A stretch of DNA of 42,870 nt from Burkholderiaceae bacterium (GTDB taxonomy: Bacteria > Pseudomonadota > Gammaproteobacteria > Burkholderiales > Burkholderiaceae), in NCBI GenBank assembly GCA_009924985.1, contig RFQL01000004.1, positions 1 to 42,870 on the forward strand, in the 5' to 3' direction. The notes below the pieces were generated by a model, which did no database searches, had not been told where the DNA came from, and worked only from the letters and a program-made list of their open reading frames with translations. The position numbers and the translations under genes are program-made. Position 1 is the stretch's first letter. The number at the start of each line of letters is the position of its first letter. Shown here piece by piece: positions 26,237-34,843 of the stretch.

Positions 26237-27307
26237 TTATTTAAATCCAACCCTATCTAAGATTCGTTGCGCTGCCACCTGATTACGTCCAATAGCAGCC
26301 ACTGAGACCTTCTCAACCTGATAAGGGCCCAAAACTTTTAGGGCGGCATTATCCACCTTAACTGCAATTACAGCAGGCCATTCATTATTACCATCCGCTA
26401 GATAAATCTGTGCAGCATCGCTAGCTAAATACTCCAAGAACTGTACAGCTGCTTTAGGATTTGGTGCATTTTTTGCTACCCCTCCCCCAGAGATATTAAT
26501 ATGAACACCACCCGCGTTTTGATTCGGCCAAATATGCCCCACCTTAGCGACAATCGCCATGTCCTCGGGCTTCGTGGAACGCATGAGACGCGCAAGGTAA
26601 TAAGAGTTTGTTAGTGCAACACCACACTCTCCAGAGGCAACTGCTTTAATTTGATCAGTATCCCCGCCTTTTGGAGAGCGAGCCATATTAGCCACCATAC
26701 CCTTGGCCCATTGCTCTGTAGCAACTGAGCCATCACGCTCAATCAATGCGCCTACCAAGGACAACATATAAGGGTGAGATCCAGAACGCGTGCAAACCTT
26801 ACCCTTATTAGCTGGCTCAGCAAGCTTTTCATAGGTATTTACATTCTGAGGATAGATGCTTGCTTTGTTGTAAACAATGATACGAGCTCGGGTGGAGAAA
26901 CCAAACCAGGTCGTACCATCGGAATCTGCTTTTGCCCGCAGATTCAGTGGAATGCTCTGATCTAAGAGCTTTGATTGAGTGGGTCTAAACATCCCGTTAA
27001 CTTGTGCACGCCATAATCGTGCTGCATCTACTAACAAAATAACATCGGCTGGACTTTTTGTGCCCTCGCTATTAAGGCGCTCCAATAATGCATTGTCATC
27101 AGCCTCAATACGGTTGATCTTAATTCCTGTGGATTTTGTGAAATTGGCATACAACGCCTCATCGGTTTGGTAATGCCGCGCCGAATAAAGATTAAGCTCT
27201 TTGTTTGGTTCTGCAGCGTATCCTTTGCTCGAGTACCCTGTCAGCAGAATAATTATTATTAAGAATATTTTTAGCTGGGTGAGCCAATCACCATATTTTG
27301 AAACCAT
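26237..27307 (-). CDS. Ferric iron ABC transporter substrate-binding protein (FbpA/FutA type)
   Basis: I take ATG 27307, with AGGGA seven bases upstream; a longer frame to 27370 would begin inside the Fur box. The 356-residue product has a signal sequence (ending near GYAAEP), NLYSARHYQTDEALYANF, the GLY/TRARIIVYNK segment, and NSYYLARL with the paired tyrosines that coordinate Fe3+. It is the periplasmic receptor for the permease and ATPase at 27394-30147. It has its own Fur-controlled promoter. Confidence 0.92.
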   Translation of the reverse strand: MVSKYGDWLTQLKIFLIIIILLTGYSSKGYAAEPNKELNLYSARHYQTDEALYANFTKSTGIKINRIEADDNALLERLNSEGTKSPADVILLVDAARLWRAQVNGMFRPTQSKLLDQSIPLNLRAKADSDGTTWFGFSTRARIIVYNKASIYPQNVNTYEKLAEPANKGKVCTRSGSHPYMLSLVGALIERDGSVATEQWAKGMVANMARSPKGGDTDQIKAVASGECGVALTNSYYLARLMRSTKPEDMAIVAKVGHIWPNQNAGGVHINISGGGVAKNAPNPKAAVQFLEYLASDAAQIYLADGNNEWPAVIAVKVDNAALKVLGPYQVEKVSVAAIGRNQVAAQRILDRVGFK

Positions 27308-27341
27308 TCTGTAATCCCTATTGATCAGTACACTAGGAAGT

Positions 27342-27370
27342 ATCCTATCACAAATGAGAATGATTATCAA
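27342..27370 (-). promoter_or_regulatory. Fur box overlapping a sigma-70 promoter for the iron-binding protein
   Basis: TGAGAATGATTATCA at 27355-27369 differs from the 7-1-7 Fur consensus TGATAATNATTATCA at one position. On the minus strand TTGATA (27370-27365) and TAGGAT (27347-27342) are separated by 17 bases, so Fur-Fe would block the -35 and spacer. This predicts iron repression. Confidence 0.85.
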
Positions 27371-27393
27371 TAGTATTGATAGTTTCGGGGTTT

Positions 27394-28983
27394 CTAGCGC
27401 TCTTTTGAGATGGCCCTTGTTAACAAAATGACTGGCAAAAGACCAACCAACACAATGCTTAAGGCTGGCAGCGCAAGTTCAGCAAGCCGCTCATCCGCTG
27501 CAAGTTGATAGGTGGCAACTGCCAAAGTATCTAGATTAAATGGTCGTAGTAGCAATGTGGCAGGCAACTCTTTCATGACATCAACAAATACAAAGAGTAA
27601 GGCAGTCAATACACTACGCCGTAATAGAGGTAGATGAATTCTGCGGATCATCTCCCATGGCTTTGCACCCAATAATGCAGCGGTACCATCCATCGCTGGG
27701 GTAATTCGGGTTAATCCTGTTTCGATACTTTGAAGTCCGGCCGATAAAAAACGAATCAGATAGGCATACACTAAAACACCAACGCTTACTGACACAAACC
27801 ATGCAACATCCAATAATCCCATGAATGATAGGATTCCGACACCTAAAACAGCCCCGGGTAAGGCATATCCAACCGTTAGAACACGGTTCATCGATCGCAG
27901 TGTTTGACTTTGACTTAAGCGCGCAGCATACGCAAGAAATACAGCGCAGATAACTGCTACGATTGCAGTGAGTGCAGCGAGTCCCAAGGAGTTCTTTAAC
28001 CAAGAAAAGTAACGGGGGTCCATGGTGAGGCCCTCACTCAATAGCAAGTGCAGCAATATCAGCATAGGTAATACAAATGCTAAAAATAAAGTCAGTCCAC
28101 AAAAACAAGATGCATAGAGTGCGTGCGCACCCTGCAAGCGTTTCGGAATTACAGCCTGTGAAATGGTATTACCCAGGGCGTAGCGCTGACGTGAACGGTT
28201 ATGCTGTTCCCAGTAAAACACCAGCAATACAAAGGTCAATAACATCAGCGATAGGTGCACAGCCGCCATTCGGTCCCCAAAGGAAAGCCAGGCTTTAAAG
28301 ATCCCGGTTGCAAAGGTCTGTAAACCAAAATAGGAGACTGCCCCAAAGTCCGCTAAGACCTCCATGAGCGCCAAGGCAATACCCGTGAAGATTGCTGGTC
28401 TTGTCATTGGCAACACTAAGCGAACAAATGCCTCAACACTGCTATAACCCAAGGTTTCTGCTGCCTCCATTAGATGTGCGCTGCGATCTAAGAATGAAGT
28501 ACGGGCGACCAAATATACATACGGATACAAACAAAGAGAAAAGGTCCAAATAGCACCACCTAAGGAACGCGGATCGGGTAAGGCCGCATGGATCCCTAAA
28601 CTCTCGCGCAGGATAGTTTGCAACGGTCCGGCGAACTGTAAAAAATCAACGAAGAGATAAGCCATGACATAGGCGGGAACGGCTAAGGGCAAAATAAGCC
28701 CCCACTCAAATAGTTTTTTACCTGGGAATTGATAATTTGCCACTAACCATGCATTACCTACTCCGAGAATAAAGACACCGATGCCAACGCCAAGGCCCAG
28801 TAGGAGTGTTGTGACCACATAATCAGTTAAGACGTAATTCCATAAATGAAGAAGCGTACTATCGCCTATTTCTCCTAATTCAGAAGACGATAGGGGTTGC
28901 CCTCCTCCCCAAAAAAGGGGCAAAAGCAAGCCGATGATCGGCAAAGATAAGAATAAAGAAAGAAGAATTGCAGCGGCGCGCAT
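27394..28983 (-). CDS. Ferric iron ABC transporter permease (two-module, FbpB type)
   Basis: The protein has about 529 residues from ATG 28983 (MRAAAILLSLFLSLP); a TTG at 29043 would add 20 non-membrane residues and overlap the promoter region. Two homologous halves each carry a permease EAA loop (MEAAETLGYSSVEAFVRLVLPMTRP and GTAALLGAKPWEMIRRIHLPLLR), as in FbpB/SfuB-type fused permeases. It partners the ATPase at 29065 (divergent) and the receptor at 26237. Confidence 0.92.
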   Translation of the reverse strand: MRAAAILLSLFLSLPIIGLLLPLFWGGGQPLSSSELGEIGDSTLLHLWNYVLTDYVVTTLLLGLGVGIGVFILGVGNAWLVANYQFPGKKLFEWGLILPLAVPAYVMAYLFVDFLQFAGPLQTILRESLGIHAALPDPRSLGGAIWTFSLCLYPYVYLVARTSFLDRSAHLMEAAETLGYSSVEAFVRLVLPMTRPAIFTGIALALMEVLADFGAVSYFGLQTFATGIFKAWLSFGDRMAAVHLSLMLLTFVLLVFYWEQHNRSRQRYALGNTISQAVIPKRLQGAHALYASCFCGLTLFLAFVLPMLILLHLLLSEGLTMDPRYFSWLKNSLGLAALTAIVAVICAVFLAYAARLSQSQTLRSMNRVLTVGYALPGAVLGVGILSFMGLLDVAWFVSVSVGVLVYAYLIRFLSAGLQSIETGLTRITPAMDGTAALLGAKPWEMIRRIHLPLLRRSVLTALLFVFVDVMKELPATLLLRPFNLDTLAVATYQLAADERLAELALPALSIVLVGLLPVILLTRAISKER

Positions 28984-29064
28984 GAGAGAGTGATTGATGA
29001 GGGTCTTATCTGCTATTTGTACAGGATTTGTGAATTTAAGCAATTCAATGAGAAAATTATAGGG

Positions 29065-30147
29065 ATGAATTCCAATCCAACCCTAATTTCGCTTGAAAAC
29101 ATTGCTATTCAGTTTCCAAAGCAAGATGGCTCCGGCATCTTAGAAATTGTGAATGGGCTTAGTTTTAGCCTTCCCCAGGGTGATATTGCATGCCTCCTAG
29201 GCCCCTCTGGGTGTGGAAAATCAACCGTACTACGTGCTATATGTGGCTTTGAGCCTTTGCAGATGGGTGAGATTCAGATTCATGGCAAAACAGTGAGCTC
29301 AAAAAGTATCCGAGTTTCCCCAGCAGATCGTAAGGTTGGCATGGTTTTTCAAGACTTTGCACTATTTCCACACCTGACGGTGCTTGAGAACGTTGTCTTT
29401 GGTTTGCGCGAAGGTTCAACCGCAGATCGAAGACAAAGGGGAATGCGGTGGTTAGAGCGGGTATCTTTACACGATAAAGCGGCGGCCTACCCTCACGAAC
29501 TCTCTGGAGGTCAACAGCAACGAGTGGCTTTGGCAAGAGCAATGGCACCCGAGCCTGATCTAATTTTGCTAGATGAACCATTCTCGAATCTTGATATCGA
29601 TTTACGCGAGCGACTTGCGGACGAGATGCGCGATATTCTGAAAGCAAATAATGTAACGGCCCTCCTCGTTACGCATGATCAATTTGAGGCCTTTGCCATC
29701 GCCGATCACATTGGCATTATGAACAACGGCAAAATAATCCAATGGGATACTCCTTACGATCTTTACCACAAGCCGATTAACCGCTATGTCGCTGAGTTTA
29801 TTGGTCGGGGTGTATTTATTCAAGGAGAAACTCAGGCTAACGGTGCTGTAATGATTGAGCTTGGGCAATTGCAACTCGATGATGGGGAACATATCGCCCC
29901 CGGTAAACAAATTGATGTGCTCCTGCGGGCCGATGATATTCAACACGACGATGAGAGCCCCATGCAAGCAGAGGTAGTTCGCAAGGCTTTTAGAGGAGCA
30001 GATTTTTTATACACCCTAAAGCTTCAATCCGGACAGGAGGTATTTGCCTTTGTCCCCAGTCATCACAATCATGCGATTGGCGAAAAAATTGGCATCCGCT
30101 TAGGAGCCGATCACGTCGTTACTTTTCAAGACAAGCAAAAAGAGTAA
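29065..30147 (+). CDS. Ferric iron ABC transporter ATP-binding protein (FbpC type)
   Basis: From ATG 29065 the product has 360 residues: Walker A GPSGCGKST (46-54), a Q-loop (VFQDFALFPHLTVLENV), signature LSGGQQQRVALAR, Walker B LILLDEPF, His switch (VTHD) and a C-terminal TOBE-like regulatory region. A GTG at 28990 in the same frame would overlap the divergent permease and lacks a Shine-Dalgarno. The 81-bp gap to the permease start must hold both promoters. Confidence 0.92.
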   Translation: MNSNPTLISLENIAIQFPKQDGSGILEIVNGLSFSLPQGDIACLLGPSGCGKSTVLRAICGFEPLQMGEIQIHGKTVSSKSIRVSPADRKVGMVFQDFALFPHLTVLENVVFGLREGSTADRRQRGMRWLERVSLHDKAAAYPHELSGGQQQRVALARAMAPEPDLILLDEPFSNLDIDLRERLADEMRDILKANNVTALLVTHDQFEAFAIADHIGIMNNGKIIQWDTPYDLYHKPINRYVAEFIGRGVFIQGETQANGAVMIELGQLQLDDGEHIAPGKQIDVLLRADDIQHDDESPMQAEVVRKAFRGADFLYTLKLQSGQEVFAFVPSHHNHAIGEKIGIRLGADHVVTFQDKQKE

Positions 30148-30160
30148 TGAATAAAGGGCG

Positions 30161-31087
30161 CTAAGGACTACCAGTCTCTGGGGCCTCTTTTGTATTACCA
30201 ATCGATATCAATATCGCAATGCCGAGTAATACAACGCCAATACCAACTAGCTGTAAGAGGCTAATGGGTTCACTTAAAAAATACCACCCTAAGAAAGCAG
30301 TTCCAACCGGGCCGATCGTACTGGCCTGCGCAGTCATGCTCGAGCCAATGCGTTGCACCGCCATCATGATGCATACCATTGGTATAAAGGTACAAAATAG
30401 GGCATTAATCCAAGCAAGCTGGTAAACCTCCGTACTTTGTGATAATAACTGATTGAAATTCAATACAAGGGATTGCAGACATGCTGCAATTGTGGCGGAG
30501 GCGCTTGCTAAAGCTACTAAACGAATACTTCCTACTCGACCAACCAGCTCACCTGCAAAGATTAAATAAAAGGAATAGACCACCGCTGCCATAAACACTA
30601 AGACACTTCCAAGGACAACAGCCCCGCCCTCATTAATCTGAATATCGTGCATAAACACCAACATGATGCCAAGGTAGGCGACGGCCATGGCTAGATATTG
30701 CCTTCGATCAATGGCTTTGTTCAACAGAAATTTAGATAAAACTAAGACAATTGCTGGGGTCAAATACAAGATCGCCCTTTCCAGACCAGCAGAGATATAT
30801 TGCAACCCCAGAAAATCAAGATAAGCTGATAGGAAATAGCCCAAAAGACCAATACTGCATACTTTCACAATATCGTTTCGGATTAAGGGCTGTAAAGAGG
30901 AGTGGCGCTGACTCCACCAGACTGCAAACCAGAAAATAGGTAAAGAGAAAACCATCCGCAGTGTAAGAATTACATCTGCTGTAGCACCATACTGATACGA
31001 AAACTTAACCACAATGGCTTTAGCAGCAAAGAGAATCGCCCCCAAACTGGCTAGAGCGATCGAGATTACAAATTGAGATTGCACCAA
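30161..31087 (-). CDS. EamA/DMT family transporter
   Basis: The 308-residue protein has ten predicted helices in two EamA repeats (AKAIVVKFSYQYGATADVILTLRM... and a second repeat ending LLQLVGIGVVLLGIAILI). The family mostly exports amino acids or metabolites. It converges with the iron ATPase. Its start is 43 bp from the first tRNA-fragment repeat, so it may be the original chromosomal neighbour of the tRNA gene. Confidence 0.9.
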   Translation of the reverse strand: MVQSQFVISIALASLGAILFAAKAIVVKFSYQYGATADVILTLRMVFSLPIFWFAVWWSQRHSSLQPLIRNDIVKVCSIGLLGYFLSAYLDFLGLQYISAGLERAILYLTPAIVLVLSKFLLNKAIDRRQYLAMAVAYLGIMLVFMHDIQINEGGAVVLGSVLVFMAAVVYSFYLIFAGELVGRVGSIRLVALASASATIAACLQSLVLNFNQLLSQSTEVYQLAWINALFCTFIPMVCIMMAVQRIGSSMTAQASTIGPVGTAFLGWYFLSEPISLLQLVGIGVVLLGIAILISIGNTKEAPETGSP

Positions 31088-31129
31088 TGTCTTTCAATAC
31101 AGATAGCTAATACTTCTCAACACCAAACA

Positions 31130-31180
31130 TGGTGGGCCCACCAGGACTTGAACCTGGGACCAAAGGATTATGAGAGTAGA
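31130..31180 (-). repeat. Attachment-site repeat 1: 3' fragment of tRNA-Ile2(CAU)
   Basis: On the minus strand, 31174-31130 reads from the anticodon loop (CTCATAA) through the T arm (CCAGG-TTCAAGT-CCTGG) and acceptor strand TGGGCCC to ACCA. The 5' half of a tRNA is absent and is replaced by unrelated sequence. The first 51 bp (31130-31180) are identical to the copy at 35724, and related flanks continue for another 85 bp or so. This fits an att site left by integration into a tRNA anticodon loop. The 348 bp between 31088 and 31435 hold this repeat and a palindrome but no gene. Confidence 0.88.
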
Positions 31181-31364
31181 CATCCAAAGAAAACCACTAG
31201 GATTTCAAGAGGTTACATTGCCTCATTATCGGTGTGTAGCGTTTTGTGTAGTGGATTTAATGAAACTATAAGAAGTGCTAGCTCACTCTTTGGTTTTGAA
31301 ATCCAAAGAAATTTTGGAACAACCGTTTCGCACTTCATTGCTCCAAAGTTTTTTTAAAGAAATA

Positions 31365-31385
31365 AGCGTTACTTAAAGTAACGCT
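31365..31385. repeat. 21-bp perfect palindrome, copy 1
   Basis: AGCGTTACTT, a central A, and AAGTAACGCT form a perfect inverted repeat. The identical sequence, preceded by TA, recurs at 35905. It lies 235 bp from the tRNA-fragment end. It could be a recombinase or regulator site or a transcript-end hairpin; no long T run follows on either side. Confidence 0.8.
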
Positions 31386-31435
31386 AAGAATCAAACACTA
31401 GAATTGGCACTCATTACTAATCGTAAATCAGAAGA

Positions 31436-32395
31436 CTACTGCTGCTCAATTTGAGCCGTAGCGGCAATCTTTTGATATCGAGAAATCTCTTCTCTGACAT
31501 ACTTATTAAATTCCTCAGCTGAAATTACTTTGGGATCTATACCCACCTTAGCATATGCCTCCCGTACTTCGGGGTCCTGTAAGGCCTTGGCAATATCGCT
31601 ATTAATTTTATTCACCACAACAGCTGGGGTTCCGTTTGGAGCCCACAATCCAAACCATAAACTCATATCAAAATTAGGGAAGCCTTGCTCAGCAATTGTA
31701 GGAATCTCAGGCGCAGCAGAAGATCGAGATTTGCTTGCGATGCCAAGAGCCAGTAATTTCCCACCTTTAATTTGACCCAAAGCAGTACTTAGCGAAGCCA
31801 TACAAAATGCGATTCTTCCAGCCATTACTTCTTGTATGGCTTCAGGCCCGCCTTTTAATGGGATATGGTTCATTTTTATTCCGGCCGCTTGAATAAAATA
31901 TTCAGCAGCAAAGTGTGTAGAGCTACCCACCCCCACCGAGGCAAAGGGAATCTCACCAGGCTTTGCCCTAGCTGCAGACACAATATCTTTAATAGATTTA
32001 TACGGCCCATCCGGCGATGTCACTAAAACGTATGGCGTATCACCTAAATAACTAACATTCACAGGGGGCTTACTATATTCGTAAGGTAACTTCTTATAGG
32101 TTGCAGGGTTGGTCGCAAAAGTAACGGATTGAAAGAGTAATGTTTGTCCATTTGCTTCAGCATTAACAACTGCCGCTGTACCTATTAGGCCGCCAGCACC
32201 AGGCTTGTTTTCAACTAATACTGGTTGCTGCCAGACCTTAGTCAAATATTTGGCAATAATCCTAGCTGCTGTATCAGCCCCCGACCCAGGTGTTAAGGGC
32301 ACCACCAACTTAACTGATCCAGAAGGAAAAGTTTGAGCACTTGCTTGAGTGAAACCCAGCGCCATGCAGATAGTAAAAATAATAAATTTATTCAC
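31436..32395 (-). CDS. Bug/TctC-family substrate-binding protein
   Basis: The 319-residue product has a signal peptide ending at ASAQ, then FPSGSVKLVVPLTPGSGADTAARI, PVLVENKPGAGGLIGTAAV, and SVGVGSSTHFAAEYFI, all typical of Bug receptors for carboxylates. It is the last gene of the module A operon and lies five bases after the FAH-family gene. No TctA/TctB permease gene is in the window, so it must use a permease encoded elsewhere. Confidence 0.93.
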   Translation of the reverse strand: MNKFIIFTICMALGFTQASAQTFPSGSVKLVVPLTPGSGADTAARIIAKYLTKVWQQPVLVENKPGAGGLIGTAAVVNAEANGQTLLFQSVTFATNPATYKKLPYEYSKPPVNVSYLGDTPYVLVTSPDGPYKSIKDIVSAARAKPGEIPFASVGVGSSTHFAAEYFIQAAGIKMNHIPLKGGPEAIQEVMAGRIAFCMASLSTALGQIKGGKLLALGIASKSRSSAAPEIPTIAEQGFPNFDMSLWFGLWAPNGTPAVVVNKINSDIAKALQDPEVREAYAKVGIDPKVISAEEFNKYVREEISRYQKIAATAQIEQQ

Positions 32396-32400
32396 TGTTT

Positions 32401-33273
32401 TTACCCCTGATCCTCTATTGAATTTCTTAGGATGCCAATATTTTCGATTTCAATTTCACAGATATCGCCAGGTTTCATAAATACGGGTGGTGTTCTTGCA
32501 TAGCCAACTCCTGCAGGTGTTCCAGTAATAACAACATCACCAGGCTCTAATGTCATGCATTCAGTAATGAGAACAATTGTTTCAGCAACATCCCACAAAA
32601 AGTCTTTAGTGTTTGCATTTTGCATTACCGCTCCATTTAAGCGGGATTGGATCTGAAGACCGTGTGCGCCCTTAGGCAGCTCATCTGGCGTTACTAGCCA
32701 TGGGCCAAATCCACCTGTCTGATCAAAATTTTTGCCAATAGTCCATTGTGTTGTTTTGCGCTGATAGTCGCGCATACTGCCGTCATTAAAAATGCTATAG
32801 CCAGCTATACAGTCAAGCGCATTTTCTCTATTTAGATTACGCGCTCTTTTGCCCACCACAAAGGCTAGCTCTGCTTCGTAATCTAATTTATCGGAAACCT
32901 TAGGTCTAATTAGGGGCGCTTGATGAGAGGCAAGCGAGCTAGGGCCACGCATGAAGAAGCTAGGATACTCAGGCCTCGCATTACCACCCTCTTTAGCATG
33001 ATCGGCATAATTCAGCCCCATGCAAACAATCTTCCCAGGTCGATCAATTAAAATATCAAACTGGATCTCGGAGAGATTTCTGACAATTGCATTAGGCTTT
33101 GCAAGCGCGCTCCTAGCTAGCCCTAGATCAGGATCCATTGCAATCAAACTGCCTAAGTCTGCTGGGATGTTGTCATCCGTTCCACATAAATCTACAAATT
33201 CATTTGAGCCTTTTTTACAGAGGACCCCGATACCTTTTTTATTGCTTTGGTCGTGATAACTAAATAGTCTCAT
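32401..33273 (-). CDS. Fumarylacetoacetate hydrolase family protein
   Basis: The 290-residue product has the FAH C-terminal fold: CMGLNYADHAKEGG, PSFFMRGPSSL, metal ligands in DYEAELAFVVGK (Glu, Glu) with a later Asp in GYSIFNDGSMRDYQ, and ITGTPAGVGYARTPP. Members hydrolyse or decarboxylate beta-keto or acylpyruvate acids, including 2-keto-3-deoxy sugar lactone derivatives and aromatic meta-cleavage products. It sits between two Bug receptor genes in one operon, so it likely acts on the imported acid. Confidence 0.92.
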   Translation of the reverse strand: MRLFSYHDQSNKKGIGVLCKKGSNEFVDLCGTDDNIPADLGSLIAMDPDLGLARSALAKPNAIVRNLSEIQFDILIDRPGKIVCMGLNYADHAKEGGNARPEYPSFFMRGPSSLASHQAPLIRPKVSDKLDYEAELAFVVGKRARNLNRENALDCIAGYSIFNDGSMRDYQRKTTQWTIGKNFDQTGGFGPWLVTPDELPKGAHGLQIQSRLNGAVMQNANTKDFLWDVAETIVLITECMTLEPGDVVITGTPAGVGYARTPPVFMKPGDICEIEIENIGILRNSIEDQG

Positions 33274-33287
33274 AGCATCTTTCTAAA

Positions 33288-34271
33288 TTACTCTTTCTTA
33301 AGCCCTGCAGATTGAACAACCGGCCTTAAGCTAACCAGCTCTTTAGCAATAAATGAGGTTGCCGCTACGCCAGTGATATTGTTAATTGGTTGAATCGATA
33401 TTGAATTTAATTTATCCAGTAATTCAGGATTTTTTAAGGCCTTAGTTGTCGCCAAAATTAATGTGTTGGTAATATCGGGCGATAAACCCTGGGGAGCGGA
33501 GACAATATTCCATAAAGCAGCTTGGAAGTCTTTTAAACCAGTCACTTCGTTAACAGTTGGCACATCAGGAATCAAAGGAGATCTCTTGGAGGCGGCTATT
33601 GCAACAATCCTTAGCTTTCCGGCACGATGTTGATTGATTAATGAGCCCAGTGTATCGACCGTCATATTCACTTGGTTGCCTATCAAGGCGGGAATAGATT
33701 GAGCGCTACCTCTAAATGGAATGTGTTGAATATCCAAACCACCTAATTCATATTTCAATCTTTCGCCAACAATATGCAAATAAGTTCCCTCTCCCGCTGA
33801 TCCATATTGCAACTTTCCTGGATTGATACGCGCATATTCAACTAGCTCTTTAAAACCCCCTTTAGTCGCCGGACTAACCGCAAATACAATCGGCGCATCA
33901 CCTACTACTGCAATTTGTGTGAAGTCTTTAATAGAATCGTACTGAGGCTTAGCATTAATGAGGTTATATAGAACATGAGTTGATGCTGTACCAAATAACA
34001 AGGTATATCCATCTGGTGCGCTATTTTTCACCTCTAAACTTCCAATGGCGCCACTTGCCCCACTTTTATTATCAACAACTACAGGCTTTTCTAGTTGATT
34101 TGATAAGGCCTGTGCATACTGCCGAGCAAATTGATCTGTCGGGCCGCCCGCAGGAAAAGGAACAACTAATCGAATGGGTTTAACAGGGTAGTTATTTGAC
34201 TGTTGAGCATGAGCTGAAATAGACCCAGCGCACAAAGTCAAAATAAATAAGGTGAATTTAAATAGCTTCAT
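33288..34271 (-). CDS. Bug/TctC-family substrate-binding protein
   Basis: The 327-residue product has a signal peptide (to AHAQ), then YPVKPIRLVVPFPAGGPTDQFAR, PVVVDNKSGASGAIGS and VPTVNEVTGLKDFQA, as expected for Bug receptors. It differs clearly from the receptor at 31436, so the operon has two receptors with probably different ligands. It starts nine bases after the GlcG-like gene stop. Confidence 0.93.
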   Translation of the reverse strand: MKLFKFTLFILTLCAGSISAHAQQSNNYPVKPIRLVVPFPAGGPTDQFARQYAQALSNQLEKPVVVDNKSGASGAIGSLEVKNSAPDGYTLLFGTASTHVLYNLINAKPQYDSIKDFTQIAVVGDAPIVFAVSPATKGGFKELVEYARINPGKLQYGSAGEGTYLHIVGERLKYELGGLDIQHIPFRGSAQSIPALIGNQVNMTVDTLGSLINQHRAGKLRIVAIAASKRSPLIPDVPTVNEVTGLKDFQAALWNIVSAPQGLSPDITNTLILATTKALKNPELLDKLNSISIQPINNITGVAATSFIAKELVSLRPVVQSAGLKKE

Positions 34272-34280
34272 CGTTGAATC

Positions 34281-34769
34281 TCACAGTTGATTTTCATTCC
34301 AGTTATCGGCAGCTACCGGTGGCTCAGGCACAAAGCCCGCTAATTTAATTGCCTCGATAGCACAAAACTCATCTTTATCTGATGCATCTCCACTAATACC
34401 AACAGCACCAATTGCAATGCCCTGCTTATTCACTATTAATACACCACCGGGCGTTGGAATAAATCTTCCATCTGAAGCTGCTGAGAGTGCTGCCTGAAAG
34501 GTTGGCCGATTGGCTAATCTATCTCGAATTTGCCGAGTAGCCATACCCATGCCTAACGAAGCCCAAGCCTTGCCAATAGCAATGTCATGCCTCAATATGC
34601 CGCAGCCATCCTCTCGCTTAAAGACAACTACATTCCCACCGGAATCAAGAACGACAATTGCCAAAGGCAGCAACCCATTGGCTATCCTCAACTCCAAGGC
34701 ATGAGTCATTATTTGATCCGCATCTTTCAAAGCTAAGCTTGAATAGACTGATATAAGCTTTTCTGCCAT
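34281..34769 (-). CDS. GlcG/HbpS-like heme-binding family protein
   Basis: I choose ATG 34769 (MAEKLISVYSSLALKDADQI); the longer frame to 34856 would read through the operator region and overlap the divergent GntR gene. The 162-residue product has the GlcG pattern NGLLPLAIVVLDSGGNVVVFKREDG, IAIGKAWASLGMG and GGVLIVNKQGIAIGAVGISG. The family binds haem or small acids and occurs next to glycolate and carboxylate operons. It is first in the module A operon. Confidence 0.88.
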   Translation of the reverse strand: MAEKLISVYSSLALKDADQIMTHALELRIANGLLPLAIVVLDSGGNVVVFKREDGCGILRHDIAIGKAWASLGMGMATRQIRDRLANRPTFQAALSAASDGRFIPTPGGVLIVNKQGIAIGAVGISGDASDKDEFCAIEAIKLAGFVPEPPVAADNWNENQL

Positions 34770-34785
34770 GAAAACCGCCCCTATT

Positions 34786-34825
34786 AATATCGATATTTTT
34801 ATACTATCATAATAATATCGATATT
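34786..34825. promoter_or_regulatory. Twin palindromic operators in the GlcG/GntR divergent promoter region
   Basis: The 12-bp perfect palindrome AATATCGATATT occurs at 34786-34797 and again at 34814-34825, 28 bp apart centre to centre. Both lie in the 74 bp between the divergent starts (34769 and 34844). The neighbouring GntR regulator is the natural candidate to bind them and control both itself and the operon. Confidence 0.8.
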
Positions 34826-34843
34826 TTAAAGGTTGTAAGCTTC

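Noticed and set aside
26097-26282. 61-codon plus-strand frame between the SDR gene and the iron receptor
   Set aside because: No recognisable ribosome-binding site, it overlaps the end of the iron receptor gene, and its composition gives no family hint.
29049-29061. TGAGAAAATTATA as a second Fur box before the iron ATPase
   Set aside because: Only one half-site resembles the consensus and the second half does not pair.
31073-31357. 94-codon plus-strand frame containing WWAHQDLNLGPKDYES
   Set aside because: That peptide is the translation of the tRNA 3' half on the opposite strand and is a well-known false protein.
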